Positions 13,486 through 27,100 are shown, counted from the stretch's first letter. The stretch: 64,000 nucleotides of DNA from Pteria penguin (GCA_035048485.1 CM068580.1:41405585-41469584), one strand, 5' to 3'. Numbers and translations are program-made. Notes: generated from the letters alone by a model not told the origin.

Positions 13486-13802
13486 AACGGGTTCGACTCC
13501 TGCCATGGTTACATCGGTGTCCGGTCTTTCGGATGAGACCGTAAAAACGGCCACGTGTCGCGGTAGGCGTGGCACGTAAAAGATCCCTCACTGCTTCGAG
13601 AGGGCTACAGGTCGTAGACGCAATGACTCTGTGCCCCCATTGTGTATTCTATACATATTGGGGGCACGTGGTCATTGCGTCTACGACCTGTCAAAAGGAT
13701 CCGTTGCAAATTATAAATTTCTATGCGATGCATCATGCAGAAACCGTCATCATATGCGTGAAATAATCGTGGAGTGACATAAAACAATGATCAATCAATC
13801 AA
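13486..13802 (+). mobile_element. tRNA-derived SINE, family 2, with internal hairpin
   Basis: B-box-like GGGTTCGACTCC at the head, then the family core TCTTTCGGATGAGACCGTAA, GGCACGTAAAAGATCCCTCA and the tail 'gtgacataaaacaatgatcaatcaatc'. An 85-bp near-palindrome (13607-13691) interrupts the usual core. Other copies in the window lack it. Confidence 0.65.
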
Positions 13803-14974
13803 TCAACCAACCAATAAAGAAAACAAATTTATGCATAACTCAAATAATGAAATTCAATGAATTAGATTGAACATTCATCTGCATATATCCTCCTCAAACT
13901 GGGTAAACTGTGCCACAAAATTATAGTAAATCAACACTGTATGGATAAACTGTACCTCAAAAGTATAGTAAATCAATACTGTATGGCTAACCATCAAGAG
14001 ATGTTAGCTCATCCTGGGAACATTTTCCTTTCACTTCATCCATGATCCCGTTTTATAATATGGCTGTTTTAGTCTTACGAACTGTTAAACTGAAGAGTCG
14101 TGTACTTATGATGTCTATATGGTTGTGTTCCTTTTATTTGGTTGAATCTTACATGCCCCAAAATTTCAAGATAATCATGAGAATGGTATTTTGGCTAATT
14201 CATTTTCTGTTTTCGTTTGTTTTGAAACTAGTCCCCTCACTGAATTTTACTTATTTGAACTTTAAATGTATCGGGTACATTAATTCTGGTGCATGATTCA
14301 AATCCACCACAAACTACTGATTGACATAGGATTTCATTTAAAAGCTGCGTCACCTATCAGCTCTGTCTCTGCTTTCTCATGATACTCGAAAATATATACT
14401 TTTTGACGAAAAGTCCTTGAATTACAGTCGATTATGATCTTTTTCGTGGTTTCCTTGGCATAGTAATGCCAAACTAAATACCTACAGCTTAACTGATCAA
14501 AATGTCTAACAAATGTCCAATAACATCCCAGTCTTATGTGAACTGATACTGACAGAGGACTGTGCTTTGAGTGTCGTGTAGAAATGTGTTCTGCAAAGAT
14601 TTTTTAATAAAAAAAATATTTCAGGTTTGGGTATTTGTGAGTTGTGGGTCTGTTGAAAACCCTTAAGGATGCTAGATAATGTTATTGTAATGACAAAGAC
14701 ATGACCGCTGGAAGCAACAGTAATCATATGAGTAAATTTCTTATTCAAGATACCAAAAAACTTCTTTTGACAGTCCCCTCTCATATTTATATTCAAAAGA
14801 CGAAAAGTCGTGCTACAATATCTTCAGCTTACTTTCCTAGGATATATAGTAAATTAAAATATTCTGCTACATATTATGTATTATGCAGAATCAAATGTTA
14901 TCAATAAAAAAATAAAAACATGAGTGCTAGTAGGTTTTCTTTCATTCTAAGCTTTTCTGCTTATATGACAACGG

Positions 14975-15180
14975 CTCCCGTCTAATGCAAAGCACAGATA
15001 CTGTTGCAACTGATCCACCCGATGCGGTTAAGGATCTCTTACATGCTATGCCTACCGTGACAAGGAATCGCGGTTTTAATGTGTCACCCGAAAATCAAGA
15101 AGAGCTACCGGCTAAACTAGGGACCTCTCGGTCACGGGCCAAGCACCTAACTGATTGCGCTGAACTGGCTTCACGTTATA
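14975..15180 (-). mobile_element. Family-2 SINE fragment
   Basis: Minus-strand copy of the same family: GATCTCTTACATGCTATGCC is the reverse complement of the core, and GGGACCTCTCGGTCACGGGCC matches the tRNA-like head. Degenerate, without a clear tail. Confidence 0.5.
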
Positions 15181-15206
15181 ATTAAGGTTTTTACAGAATT
15201 ACAATC

Positions 15207-15208
<2 letters not shown>

Positions 15209-15294
<86 letters not shown>
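15209..15294. repeat. (TA)n microsatellite
   Basis: About 86 bp of TA between two opposed family-2 SINE fragments. Confidence 0.95.
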
Positions 15295-15297
<3 letters not shown>

Positions 15298-15299
15298 TT

Positions 15300-15525
15300 C
15301 AAACGATAAAGAAAGTGATGAAGGCGTTATCTTACCTCGGTATGAAAGGTGCTTAACTCTGAACCGAGAGGTTCTACCTTGACTTGTCCATGTCTTGGTT
15401 CGTTTCACGATGGACGTAGCACGTAAAAGATTTCTTACTGCTAAGAGCTGGTCCATTGCATACGACTTTCTGTGCGATGAATCGCGTAGATTTTGTTCTC
15501 ATATAAAGACGTGAAGAATCAAAAC
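15300..15525 (-). mobile_element. Family-2 SINE fragment
   Basis: Contains GTGCTTAACTCTGAACCGAG and GTAGCACGTAAAAGATTTCT plus a degenerate tail near GAAGAATCAAAACAAACAAA. Strongly diverged and internally rearranged; orientation is uncertain because head- and tail-like parts point differently. Confidence 0.4.
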
Positions 15526-15719
15526 AAACAAATAAATCTTACAATACTTCAGAATCAGTTTGGATGCGTTGGAAATTAGGCAATACATAGTTAATATATT
15601 TGTTTATTCCTCCATGTATCATATGTCGCAAATACAGAGTGTAACTGTTGTTTTAATGAATTTTAGTTAAGTACTCCCTAATCTATATCTATCGTGATAC
15701 GGTTTTCGGTCTCTATTGT

Positions 15720-16000
15720 TCTTATACGAAAGACATGACACTGATGATCAGTCGGTGAGACTTGAACCCGGGACCTCTTGGTTACAAGCATTGACCTTCT
15801 AAACTATGAGGGGCAGGCGTGGTGTAGTGGTTAAGCGCTTGGCTTGCGGCGCCGACGATCAGGGTTCGATTCCCGGGTTGCGCCACTATGTTTAAGGGGT
15901 TGGTAACCTCCTGCTTCCATGACGCGATATAACTGAAATATTGTTGAAAGCGACGTAAAACACCAATCAACCAACCAACCAACCAACCATCTAAACTATG
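15720..16000 (+). mobile_element. Family-1 SINE nested in a family-2 SINE
   Basis: The insert (15808 to about 15988) has Pol III A box TGGTGTAGTGGTTAAGCG and B box GGTTCGATTCC, then body and tail GTTGAAAGCGACGTAAAACA followed by (CCAA)n. An 11-bp target duplication TCTAAACTATG flanks it. The target is the reverse-strand head of a family-2 SINE (GAACCCGGGACCTCTTGG at 15763), which resumes as CCGACTTTC after the insert. Confidence 0.8.
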
Positions 16001-16186
16001 CCGACTTTCTACTGTAAACAAGCCAGAGATTTCATCAATATCTGATAAAGGCAATGGTAAAAGTTCCTTTAAAGTTAACGTACGAATAACCTGAGAACAT
16101 TGTTACAGAGCGGTGGGGTAGATAGAAATCAAATCAGAGGTTTGAGATAAAAATTTTCATATACATGTATAGGGAATAATTCGATT

Positions 16187-16187
<1 letters not shown>

Positions 16188-16257
<70 letters not shown>
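16188..16257. repeat. (ATA)n microsatellite
   Basis: About 70 bp of ATA trinucleotides. Confidence 0.95.
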
Positions 16258-16259
<2 letters not shown>

Positions 16260-16404
16260 TAGGTAAATAAAGCAGATAAATGAAATACAAAATAAGAGAA
16301 TAAGAGAATGTGTATGTGTGCGTGCATGTGTGTGGCCCCGTTCCTTCTACGATACAACGGATCCATTTGAGAATGAAAAGAAATTAATTTACTAAGTTAT
16401 AGTA

Positions 16405-16757
16405 ATAACTTCTCTGGGGAATCTTTAGCGCACCAACAGTAGTATCGAAATAGAGGTATAAATAACTACCCTCAGAAATTTTAGTGCACCAGCAGGGGTA
16501 TCGATTTAGAGGTATAAATAACTACCTTGGGGAATCTTTAGTGCACCAGCAGTAGTATCGACCTAGAGGTATGAATAACTACTCTCGGGAAACTTTAGTG
16601 CACCAGCAGGGTATCGAGCTAGAGGTATAAATAACTACCCTCGGGAATCTTTTGTGCACCAGTAGGGGTATCGACCTATAGATATATGAATAACTACCCT
16701 CAGGAATATTTAGTGCACCAGCAGTAGTATCGACCTAGAGGTATAAATAACTACCCT
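16405..16757. repeat. 56-bp tandem array, six units
   Basis: Units share TTTAGTGCACCAGCAG, TATCGACCTAGAGGTATAAA and TAACTACCCTC. The same phrase order (CCCTCGGG, CAGTCCACCAGCAGTG, CGGCCTAGTGGTTATAAT) occurs once in the repeat module at 125-175, so the array is an amplified piece of that element. Confidence 0.85.
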
Positions 16758-16761
16758 AAAT

Positions 16762-17103
<342 letters not shown>

Positions 17104-20103
17104 ATGTATCGGACTTCCCTTTGGAGTACTACTTAAAATCTTTATGTATATATATTTGGTAAAGATAAATTAAATTGATTTATCCAATTATACATGAACA
17201 AGACGGTTGCTTTACATTCCATTTAATACCTTGCAGATAATGGAACAAAATTGGTTTATTGGGAAAATATTACAATAAGCATAGGCTTTAATTATTGGGG
17301 TTTCCTTACACTCAAGATTTGTTTAAGAGAAAAAACCATATCGATCAAGTAAATAAAGTAATTTATGAGATACTATTATATCAACGAGGGTCTACCGTAT
17401 TTAACTCGTGTTGTCTACATGCGATATATTCAATACTATCAAGAATTGTATGTTTATCTTGTTATTCAATAATGTGATTAAATAACGAACTTATCTATGT
17501 CACTGTGACACATACAGCAACGTTCAATGTTAGACACTCATGGACACCTAAGCTAACCAGTGGTTAAAGTTTGAGAGACAATTAACTTATATTATAAGTT
17601 TTCAGTATAAGAATTTAAATTACTTTACAAAGCTTGCTTCATATACTAAAAATCAGTACACAGACTATGACTAAAGGTCTCCTCATTTCAAAGATATAGT
17701 CAGATGAATTTTAACCATTGGTTACGTTAGCCAGTGGTTAAAGTTTCGAGCTACTGACCCCTGGACACTAGGTGTCGGTTATAAACATCTCCTGTTTGGC
17801 TGACAACACCCGCCGTGTATGCCAGAGGTATTATATTTCAAAACCTCAGATGACTGTGGCTTAACATTATTTACAATATTACAGCGACAAAACATCAGAA
17901 CAGAGATATAAGAACGTAAACGATGAATATAATCCTGTATGGCATGTGTATTAAGTTATCCAGCTAAGAGTTAACCTGAGCATGTGATTTCTTACAGCTG
18001 ATCTAAGTATATAATAAAATAAACAAAAAACAAAAAAAGAGAGAGAAAGAAAAATCGAATAAGAATAAGAAATTTTGAAATATCGAATAAGAATACGAAA
18101 AATCGTATAAGAAGACGAAATTTTGCAATATCTGTTCAAATAGTTTGCCTGCATTACATCGATGATTCGATGTACATACATGTATTTAAATTTTTTTTAA
18201 TAGTGTATAATGTATATGATACGTTGTAAATTCAAACTGTAAACCTATGCTGACGCCTGTAGAATGGGTATATCTTCAGATATAGCAGTATATGGACTCA
18301 GAACCCGTGATAGATCGGCATTTCTTACAACGACATGTCAGAAGATTGGTCTATATAATTCACTTACTGAATGATATATCACTCTGGGGCAAATACGATG
18401 AAATGGGTAGATTGATCATACCAACATTTCCTTTAGCTTTCGTTGTGTTGTGATTGATAGATTTTCATTTATTGTATGTGTTATATTGTATACAAATGGA
18501 ATGATGAATAAGCCTTACTATATATATGACAGTAACGCTCTACCATAATAAGTCTAACACAATCAATATCCCTCGTGTATAACATGGAATATGTACTGGG
18601 ACGCAAATACTTTCCTCGCAGGACTGCGGCCGTATTAATCAAGCCTATTAATTACATGATAGCATACTTATTGCACGTGTCAGTCTGAATAAATTGGATT
18701 AGCCTACAGTTCATTTAAGGTTATAAACGACTAAATTTACCTAAATCCACTACATGATCCTCTTCATTCCTGTGTCACAGACTTTGGTGATAATCACCAT
18801 GCACCTAGGCTAATTTCATCGATAGCGTTAACTGGCCTAATGCACATTATGTCCCTCCTGATTGATTCATTCAACTTTCTTATGAATAAGTAATTCCATC
18901 CAATTTTACATAAAATAAAAAGAAATTGGCCCTTCGGGACAACAATATGACAAACGACTGAACTTACCTGCAGCGTATTGACATGGTTCCCCCAGTTTCC
19001 CACTATCTGTTAGGTTATCAGGGAAAGGTGGTTCCTGAAGGCGTGGAGGTACAAATTGCTACACGGACTCCAGGCTGATCAGCAGACGACATACCGTGTA
19101 CATTACATATCAACAATCACTATTCAGAACAAAGTATCGATCCACCAACAGCCAGCAAAGTCATATTCACGCCAATACCGCAGATGCTGTAACCCACGTC
19201 AATCAATATGCTGTGCGCCGTAATTTTGAATCAAGGAGTTCTAAGAGTATCGTTTATTGTGCACTTCTGCACGCAACTATCCAGGGAAAGATTTATGAAA
19301 CATGATCTTTGATAAGTTTTATTTATGTTACATGTTTTCCAATTTTCCCAAACATACGCAATTTATGCAACAGCTTAAAATACATGTACAACTAGTTATG
19401 TCAACTCTTGTATCATTTTCCATATTTTTATAGCATTAAAGTTTTGCATATAGATTAGAATTAACGATTCATTAAAGACTTTCATCCATTACTTATATAT
19501 ATATGATCAGTCGGTAGATAAAAGGCATCGCATCGTAATAACATGTGAAAAGAAGTACTGAGGATTTTTTAGAATACATACACAAGGTTTCCCTATGCTT
19601 ACATTGGGTTTACATCGATTTGATTAATTATTTTTATTATATTAATTAACTGGTGAGTAATCCCACTTAAACAATTTTCTCATCAGGTACAGTTACACAG
19701 GTGAGTATGATTTTTAGATTGATTCTCTCTCTGTAAATACTACCGTCTGTTTTGCTTCTCTCCTTTCCTTTTTGCCAATATTGGCCAACTTTTCAATGTA
19801 GACTTAGTTATGGCCATATTAGCTGACTTTTCTAAATATTGGACTAGTTTGTATTCCATGCGCTACAGACAGGTAAATGCATCTAATTATAAGGATGTAA
19901 CATAATCAGACCTCTATAATAGATATACATGTAAATTAATTAATTAAAAGGATCGATAAATAGAAAAAATATAACTATGCTGCTTTACTCAAATATCAAA
20001 TGACTACATCCTCGCAATTCTCGTAGTTATCACTATTTACTCGTAAAACTGTCATTCATTCATTTGAACATAGCAGTTAATGAAATAGCAGATAGAAAAT
20101 TTA
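17104..20103. other. Intergenic DNA, no gene recognised
   Basis: AT-rich. Two related phrases (TAAGCTAACCAGTGGTTAAAG near 17550 and GTTAGCCAGTGGTTAAAGTT near 17727) indicate a degraded repeat. On the minus strand CTGCAG|GTAAGT near 18968-18963 resembles an exon end. No supported coding exon. Confidence 0.35.
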
Positions 20104-20234
20104 TGATCACATGCGCGGATACAGGGGGAGGGGGGGGGGTCTGGACCTCCCCTTGGAATCCGAAAATTTTACCAAAAAAACCTTTTTTGGTTGGACCCCC
20201 TCTGACAAAAATTTCTGGATCCGCGCATGGATCA
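20104..20234. mobile_element. Short MITE-like element with terminal inverted repeats
   Basis: Left end TGATCACATGCGCGGATACAG and right end CTGGATCCGCGCATGGATCA are imperfect inverted repeats of about 20 bp around a G-rich then C-rich core. At 131 bp there is no coding capacity. Superfamily not determined. Confidence 0.55.
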
Positions 20235-20291
20235 TATTTGTAAAACAGAGTGTTCGTAAAGATCGAAGTTTTCGTAGTAATATCCGCAACC

Positions 20292-20497
20292 AAAAAAAAA
20301 AAAAACAAAAACAAAAACAAAAAAATAAAACAAAAAAAAACAAAAACAAAAACAAAAAACAAAAACAAAAACAAAAACCAAACAAATAAAAAAAACCCCC
20401 CAAAACCAAAAACAAAACAAAACCACATAACCCAAGGTATTGAACAAGGAGGATGCAAAGTATTGATTTAGGAAGAGGTATGACATGATGGTAATAA

Positions 20498-20533
<36 letters not shown>

Positions 20534-20535
20534 AA
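20292..20535. repeat. A-rich (CAAAAA)n tract and (GAAA)n
   Basis: 20292-20425 is an A/C-only low-complexity tract; 20499-20534 is about nine AAAG units. Confidence 0.9.
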
Positions 20536-21092
20536 CTTGTTTGGTTTGTTGAAAGGAAGCCTCTGTTGCAATATTTTGGCCATCCTGTGGATGAGAAAAA
20601 AAAATTAATTTGGATTTTTCAAAGATATCTATACACATGTGTATATATGCCTCTGGATATATATGAGAATATGATTACAGTTATTACAGGAATTAAGGAG
20701 GCTCTATCGGGTTTAAATGTCAATTTGAAAATTTGAATAATGCATATGAAACTTAAAGAGAAATTTGAAGCTTCAAGACTGAAATTCAAAAAGGGAGTGT
20801 ACCCATTATTGTAGTGAAATGATGGCTATTTCAAAGTAACCTTTGATTTTACATTGATGGAAATGGAAAAAACCAAGATAATTACACCAAGGATGTATAT
20901 ACATGTGTTATATACGTCCCTGATTACATTAAAAGTTTGGCCATATAAAGTTACTTGAAATTATGAGATAAAAGAAAGGCATAAGTTGGCGACAATATGT
21001 GCATGACGATAAACAATATGATCACCATTCAAAAGCGAAGTGATGCAAACAGTTTTATGAATTCAGAAATAGCTATGGGCCGAAACAGAACG

Positions 21093-21119
21093 TGACGTCA
21101 CATGTAAACAACCGGAAGC
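21093..21119 (+). promoter_or_regulatory. CRE and ETS motifs at the PPAN promoter
   Basis: A perfect CRE palindrome TGACGTCA lies at 21093-21100 and an ETS core ACCGGAAGC at 21111-21119, 77 and 58 bp upstream of the PPAN ATG. No TATA box is seen. CRE plus ETS without TATA is common at housekeeping promoters, which fits a ribosome-biogenesis gene. Factor binding is inferred from the motifs only. Confidence 0.55.
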
Positions 21120-21176
21120 ACGTTTTGTACATGAGTTCTTTTTTGTCAATTTAATTTATTCATTTAATGATACAAA

Positions 21177-24100
21177 ATGGGAAGAAAGAAAAAGGTACTG
21201 TAATACAATATCAGAAGAAATATAATGAAAAGCACAATTTGTTATATTATAATCTCTTGCTCTATGCAAACTACTTACGTAGGAAATTCGGACTGAAAAT
21301 TAATTTCTATTGAAACGGTCCGGCTCATACTTCACGGTGGTAAAGTATAAGCCGAAACGTTTCAATAGAAATTAACTGAAAATATGATCGTGCATGAATT
21401 TTACTGAAAAAAATTAGATTCAGCACATGTTCGGAGCCGGAGTGGCCTAGAGGATAAGATGCTTGGCAGGTGATTGAGAGGTCCGGGTTCGACTGGGCGC
21501 ACTAGTGTTCTGTCTTTCAGATGAGACAGTAAAAACCGAGGTCCCGTGTGACGGTAGGTGTGGCACTTAAAAGACCCCTCACTGCTTCAGGTGGGTTCGT
21601 TGCAAAGCTATAAACACGGGGCTTTCAGCTCGTTTTCCCCCCTTAATTACACCAATATAATAAGAAGGGTTAGAACTTTCGATTTACCAAAAATACACCC
21701 CCTCCCGTCTGTGTATTAGAGCTTTTTTAATTTTTCACAAATTGCCTCAAACTTGGTGTCAAATAAAAGTAGACATATTTATCTACACATCCACATTTAG
21801 ATTGTCCAAATCCATACAAAACTAAGGGCATGGTGAGCTCATAACTCATTAATATCATAATATCATGCACCTATGGTGAAGACCTCTTGGGACTTCAATG
21901 GAATTTTCTTGCCTTTGAATCCCTTGTATTTGCTACATGCCTCAATTGTACAGCCATTTTGAATACCCTCCCCTTCTAATAAAAGCTGATGGGCATGTTA
22001 TGCCCTGTTTACTGTGCTCTTGTTGGTCGGTTTGTCTATAAAATTTAATGTTGATCATAACTTGTGAACAGTAGAATACAAGCTTTTGATAATTCACACA
22101 TGTAATGTGTATGCTTTTACAGACAAGACCTTTAGATTACAACTAAAATTACCTTGAAAATTTAACTTTTCAAAATACTTCTGGGTATAACTTTTGTCCA
22201 GTGGTCATCAATATCATGCAAACACATACTAATTGAATACTTGAAATATATATTACATAAAGGAGTTTTATTGCAATGATTGTAGGGAACACTGCCAGCT
22301 AAAGTGTCAAAGAAAAATCAGCTAGCTAGTCAGGAGGAGGATTACAAGAAATCGCCACATTCTTTTGTTTTCCATCGAGGGCATATAGGGAAGAATGTGA
22401 AACAGTTAGTGAAGGACATCCGAACTGTCATGGAGCCTTTTACAGCATCTCATTTATTGGTACATTGAATTATCTAGATTGGTTGGTTGATTAGTGTTTT
22501 ACGTCGCTTTCAACAATATTTCAGTTATATCGCGACATGGAAGCAGGAGGTTACCAACCTCTTAAACATAGTGGCGCAACCCGGGAATCGAACCCGGATC
22601 GTCGGCGCCGCAAGCCAAGCGCTTAACCACTACACCACGCCTGCCCCTGAATTATCTAGAAGATAAGTAATTACAACAATGGAAATATAGATAATGATTA
22701 TCTTACTTCCTTGTTATGAAAACTACAAACATACAGAGCAGTCCAGATGCTTTGTAAATTTCACCCAAATCGAATGAGTTCTTCAGTTACACAGGTGGAA
22801 ATTTAGAAATTACACAAATCACTGTGATTTTATACATGTACAAAGGTGTGAACTAGGATAGTTACATATGCCACCTTGCACCTGAATTGTCACTGCATGA
22901 TTTTCTCACTGCGTTTTGTGTATTTTCTCCAAAGCACTTGAGCTGTGCACTTTAGTAATTTATTTTGAATTTGGTTTTGTTCTACCACATTGTCAATGCT
23001 GTATAATAAGTAATTATGTTTGGAATGTTTATGTACAGAATAATTGTAGGTCTTTATTAGGAAATATACTTTATTGGATTTTTTTTTTAGGTCAGAAAAA
23101 AGAATGTTCTGAAGGACTTTGTTAACGTAGCAGGACTTCTTAATGTTTCTCATTTTGTCATAGTAACAAAAACAGAGATATCAACTCATTTGAAAGTGTG
23201 TCGACTTCCACGAGGTCCGACCTTGACCTTTAAAGTGAACGACTACTGTCTATCGAAGGATGTGATTTCTTCCCTTCGTAGACCTAACATGGACCCTAAG
23301 CAATTTCTTCACCACCCACTAGTTGTGATGAACAATTTTGGATCGGAGCAGATGGAACATAAACTAATGTCTACCATGTTCCAGAATATGTTTTTATCTA
23401 TAAATGTTAACAAGGTAGGAACATATAATTATAAGACTGCTTTCTATCATCTTAAGTTATCATACATGTAATACATGATTTATTTATATGACATAAGTTA
23501 AGATTAACATCAAAGAAGGAACTAGTACAATGTTCCAGTGTTGTAGTATTGTGTTACAGTATACATGTATTTCCGTCAGGGTTCAACAAAGTGCTGTATT
23601 ACGCTGAGTTCAGGACAGTAAATTAAGTATTATATGTCCTGTTTAGTCATCACAGTCGTGTGTGGTTTCAGTATACGTGACTCAATTGATGAGTTTCAGT
23701 ACACTTGTACTACTATCATGGATCAGTTAATACTGTAACCTCAGGTTTTGATATTCTCCTCAGAAAATTAGGATATTAAGTATCAGTTTCTAGTATATAC
23801 CTAGCGTTTTATCTAAAGCAAAATAGCATGGCGCTGCGCCATGCCCTTTTTATGCGGCGCCATGCCCTTTTTCTCAGCGCCATGCCCTTATTTTCCCTAA
23901 GTTATTATTTTATGAGACTAAAGAAGATCAATCTCCATTCACGTAATACGAAACCCTCAAAAAGATCGTTATTTACAGGGCCAGTATATTACGAATATCT
24001 CTTCGGACATGCCCTTTAACACTTTCCGCACATTACGTAAATATCTAAGTCAGCTGTTTGACCCGCTCTCTCTCAGCCTTAACCTGTGTACTGCACTGCT

Positions 24101-27100
24101 TGCTACTTTTCGGGTGTTAATTAGGGGATTTTAATCAATGTTACCTTCTTGAATTTAGATTAGGCTACATCCGTACACAAACAGGGGTTGACACAGTTGT
24201 CTGAATGCCGAAATAATAATTTTGCAGGCCAAAGTCACATCTGTTTTCGGTCAGATATTAAAGAAAATTCAAGGGTGTTTGTCCCTTAAAAATAATTATT
24301 CTAGGATTATACGAAAAGTATAACATTAATTGAAAAGTGACTGTAATTAATATGTCTTCTCTGAATATCTTATTACCGAATTGGTTTACATAGCCGGTCA
24401 CGATCGCTTAGAAACTTCACTCATACGAACAAAAACTACCCATTCTAAATGCCTTACTTAATATTATTTAACTAATTTTCTCAATTTGACACCAAATATT
24501 TAGGATCTACTCTCCACATTTCCTCTGATAATTTTGAACACTGCTGAGTAATTCCGGCGAAGATTATATTTCAGAATATCTTTTATCATTTGATACAACA
24601 ATATCAAAATAAGTAGTTGCAACAAGAGGAGCAAAAAACTCACAAAGTGTAGTCATACTATCAGATGTGTCGGGGTTTTTTTTACGATCAAAGAACTGAT
24701 TAGCATAACTGATTGTAAAACATGACTTTTTAGTATTTCTAAAATAAATAGAATATTTACTATCTGTAAGTCAATAAATGTGAATGAACATTATAACCGT
24801 TATAAATTATTAATATTACTTATGTACTTTGAACTGAGACAATCACTTGGGCCAGCAATTTATTTACAAAGATCGTCAAATAAAGCAGTCACAAAAGTAA
24901 GTAATAAGGTAAAGGGGACAGATACACTTTATATTTTCCATTAATGCTACCAGCAATTTCCATTAAGATTTTGACTTTGAATAATTCAAACATCAATCAC
25001 ACTTCATACATGTAGCAGATCCAGGAATTTATTTGTGAAGGAAAATTTGGCGGATGGGGGAGGCTGAGAGAACTTTTTGTTTTTTTTAGTAGCAAATTGT
25101 TTTCTTTATTTTCATCAAAATATTGGTCAGGTTAATTTAAAATTTATTTCAACCTAGAAATTACAACTGCACATCAAGGACTTATAAACTTGTCTATAAG
25201 ACAGTCCTTCTGCACATGCATACATGCAATAGTCAAAAGCATTTAATTATTGCAATAATGTAACTGTTACAGATATTAAGTTATAGTTCCTACAACTGTG
25301 AAAAATTTATTTTGAAGACAAGATGGAAATAAAATTTTCAACAAAAACAATTACATCATATTATCAATATCAAGAGGAATTATATTTTACATATTCAAAT
25401 ATCATCTAAGTTAATAAACAAAGAAATAATGCAATTTTAAACTAAATTTTTTAATATATTTGGTGACAGAATTCGCTAAATTATGTGCCCTTTTTACCAA
25501 ATACCACGTTAAAAAGTGCCCTTTTGATGGAGAAATTTGTGTGCCCTTTTTGAATCCTAGATTTAACACTAATACCTGTACATAATAAACTGAACATTAT
25601 CCTTTGATCTTTAGTATATTGCAGTAGAGGAAAAAATAAAACATTATTATGTTTGGTATCTGGAGTGTACATGTACACTTAAAAAAATCTAAGAATTTTC
25701 TGTGTACCGATACTTAGCTAATTCATGCATAGGTAAACAAGTTGCTTAATATATAAACTTCCTTGCATAAAATTAAAAAATTGAAACAGCATTTTAAATT
25801 GTTTTAACATGCATTGCAAAATTACTTTTGCTTTGACTTCGATCAGAGGATTTTTATTCTTAATTGAGAAACGGCTAAGAAATCATTAATAAATGAAATT
25901 TAAAATCATTCCTATAAAAACATTGACAGAGTTAATATATTTCGTAGTCAAAACAACTTAGAATTATATCAAAAGGAGTGTTTTTATTGCTTTACATGTA
26001 ATACTGTAGTGAATCTAGACAAAAATTTGTAGTTCATGTATCACTCACCTTGTCTTGACCCCCTTACATTGTACTTACAATGGACTTATCTCCTGAAGAT
26101 GTCCCCTTTTTCTAAATTCTTTAATTGGTGACAGCTGTATTACATTCTATGATGATTTACATGCATAAGAATACAAATGTAATCTTGTATGAAATTCTGC
26201 TCTCAGCAATATATTCAATATTCCCAATACTTTGTGTATTCGTACTATGTTATTGACTTTGCCGTACTACATGTAGACCTAGAAGTGTAGTCATCTTTTA
26301 AAATGAATCTAACTGAAAATTACAGAAAATCAACAAATAGCTAATAACATAAGAAAATTCATAGATATTGTATCTTTTTTAAAGTAAATCGATGGAGAAA
26401 CTTAGGAAATGTGGAAAAATTAATTTCTTCAAACATGTAACATGAAGAGCTCAGTGGAGGAGAGAAAAAGTGCGAAATCTATATAAAATTATAAAATTGA
26501 AAGGAAGAGAAAGAAATTGGCTGCTGATATTGGCAGTCTATGACATTTAAAACAGTCCACATATATTGATACAATAAATGGAATAAAGTTCTCTGTAATT
26601 GATATAATGCAAGATCACGAGAAGCCTAACAGAAACTTTCAAAACTAGAGAGTTTAAGAAATGATACTTCATACAAGTAAGCCCATAAAAATGGGTGGAG
26701 GGGGCAAAAATTCAAATTCAGAATATTTCTTTTTAATGAATAAATGAATGTAAATTATTTTTTGCTTATGGAATTTATTCATAAGCCTAATGCACAAACT
26801 ATATAATCTAGACATTCAGAAACTGTAATAGTGACAGTATTTACAATACATGTATCAAAATTTCATGTCAAAGTGCATCTTTAGTAGCCACATGCATTTG
26901 CTCTGGGTCATTAAACAATTGCCACAAATGCCATGGGGTTACCCATTATGTTTAAAGAAGTACATAGTATTCAGAGAGAAACCATGTTGTCAGTATAACA
27001 TCAAGTGAAGTACTTTTTGCATCATTTGAGAAAGATATAATTTATAGGCATATACTTCATATATGATGAAAATATATTACTGAGTTTAGTAATTATATGT

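Noticed and set aside
20060..20583. Open frames on both strands through the CAAAAA tract
   Set aside because: Composition artefact of an A-rich tract and an adjacent MITE.
22560..22645. Genuine tRNA gene
   Set aside because: A and B boxes are present, but no full cloverleaf; it is the head of a SINE with tail and target duplication.
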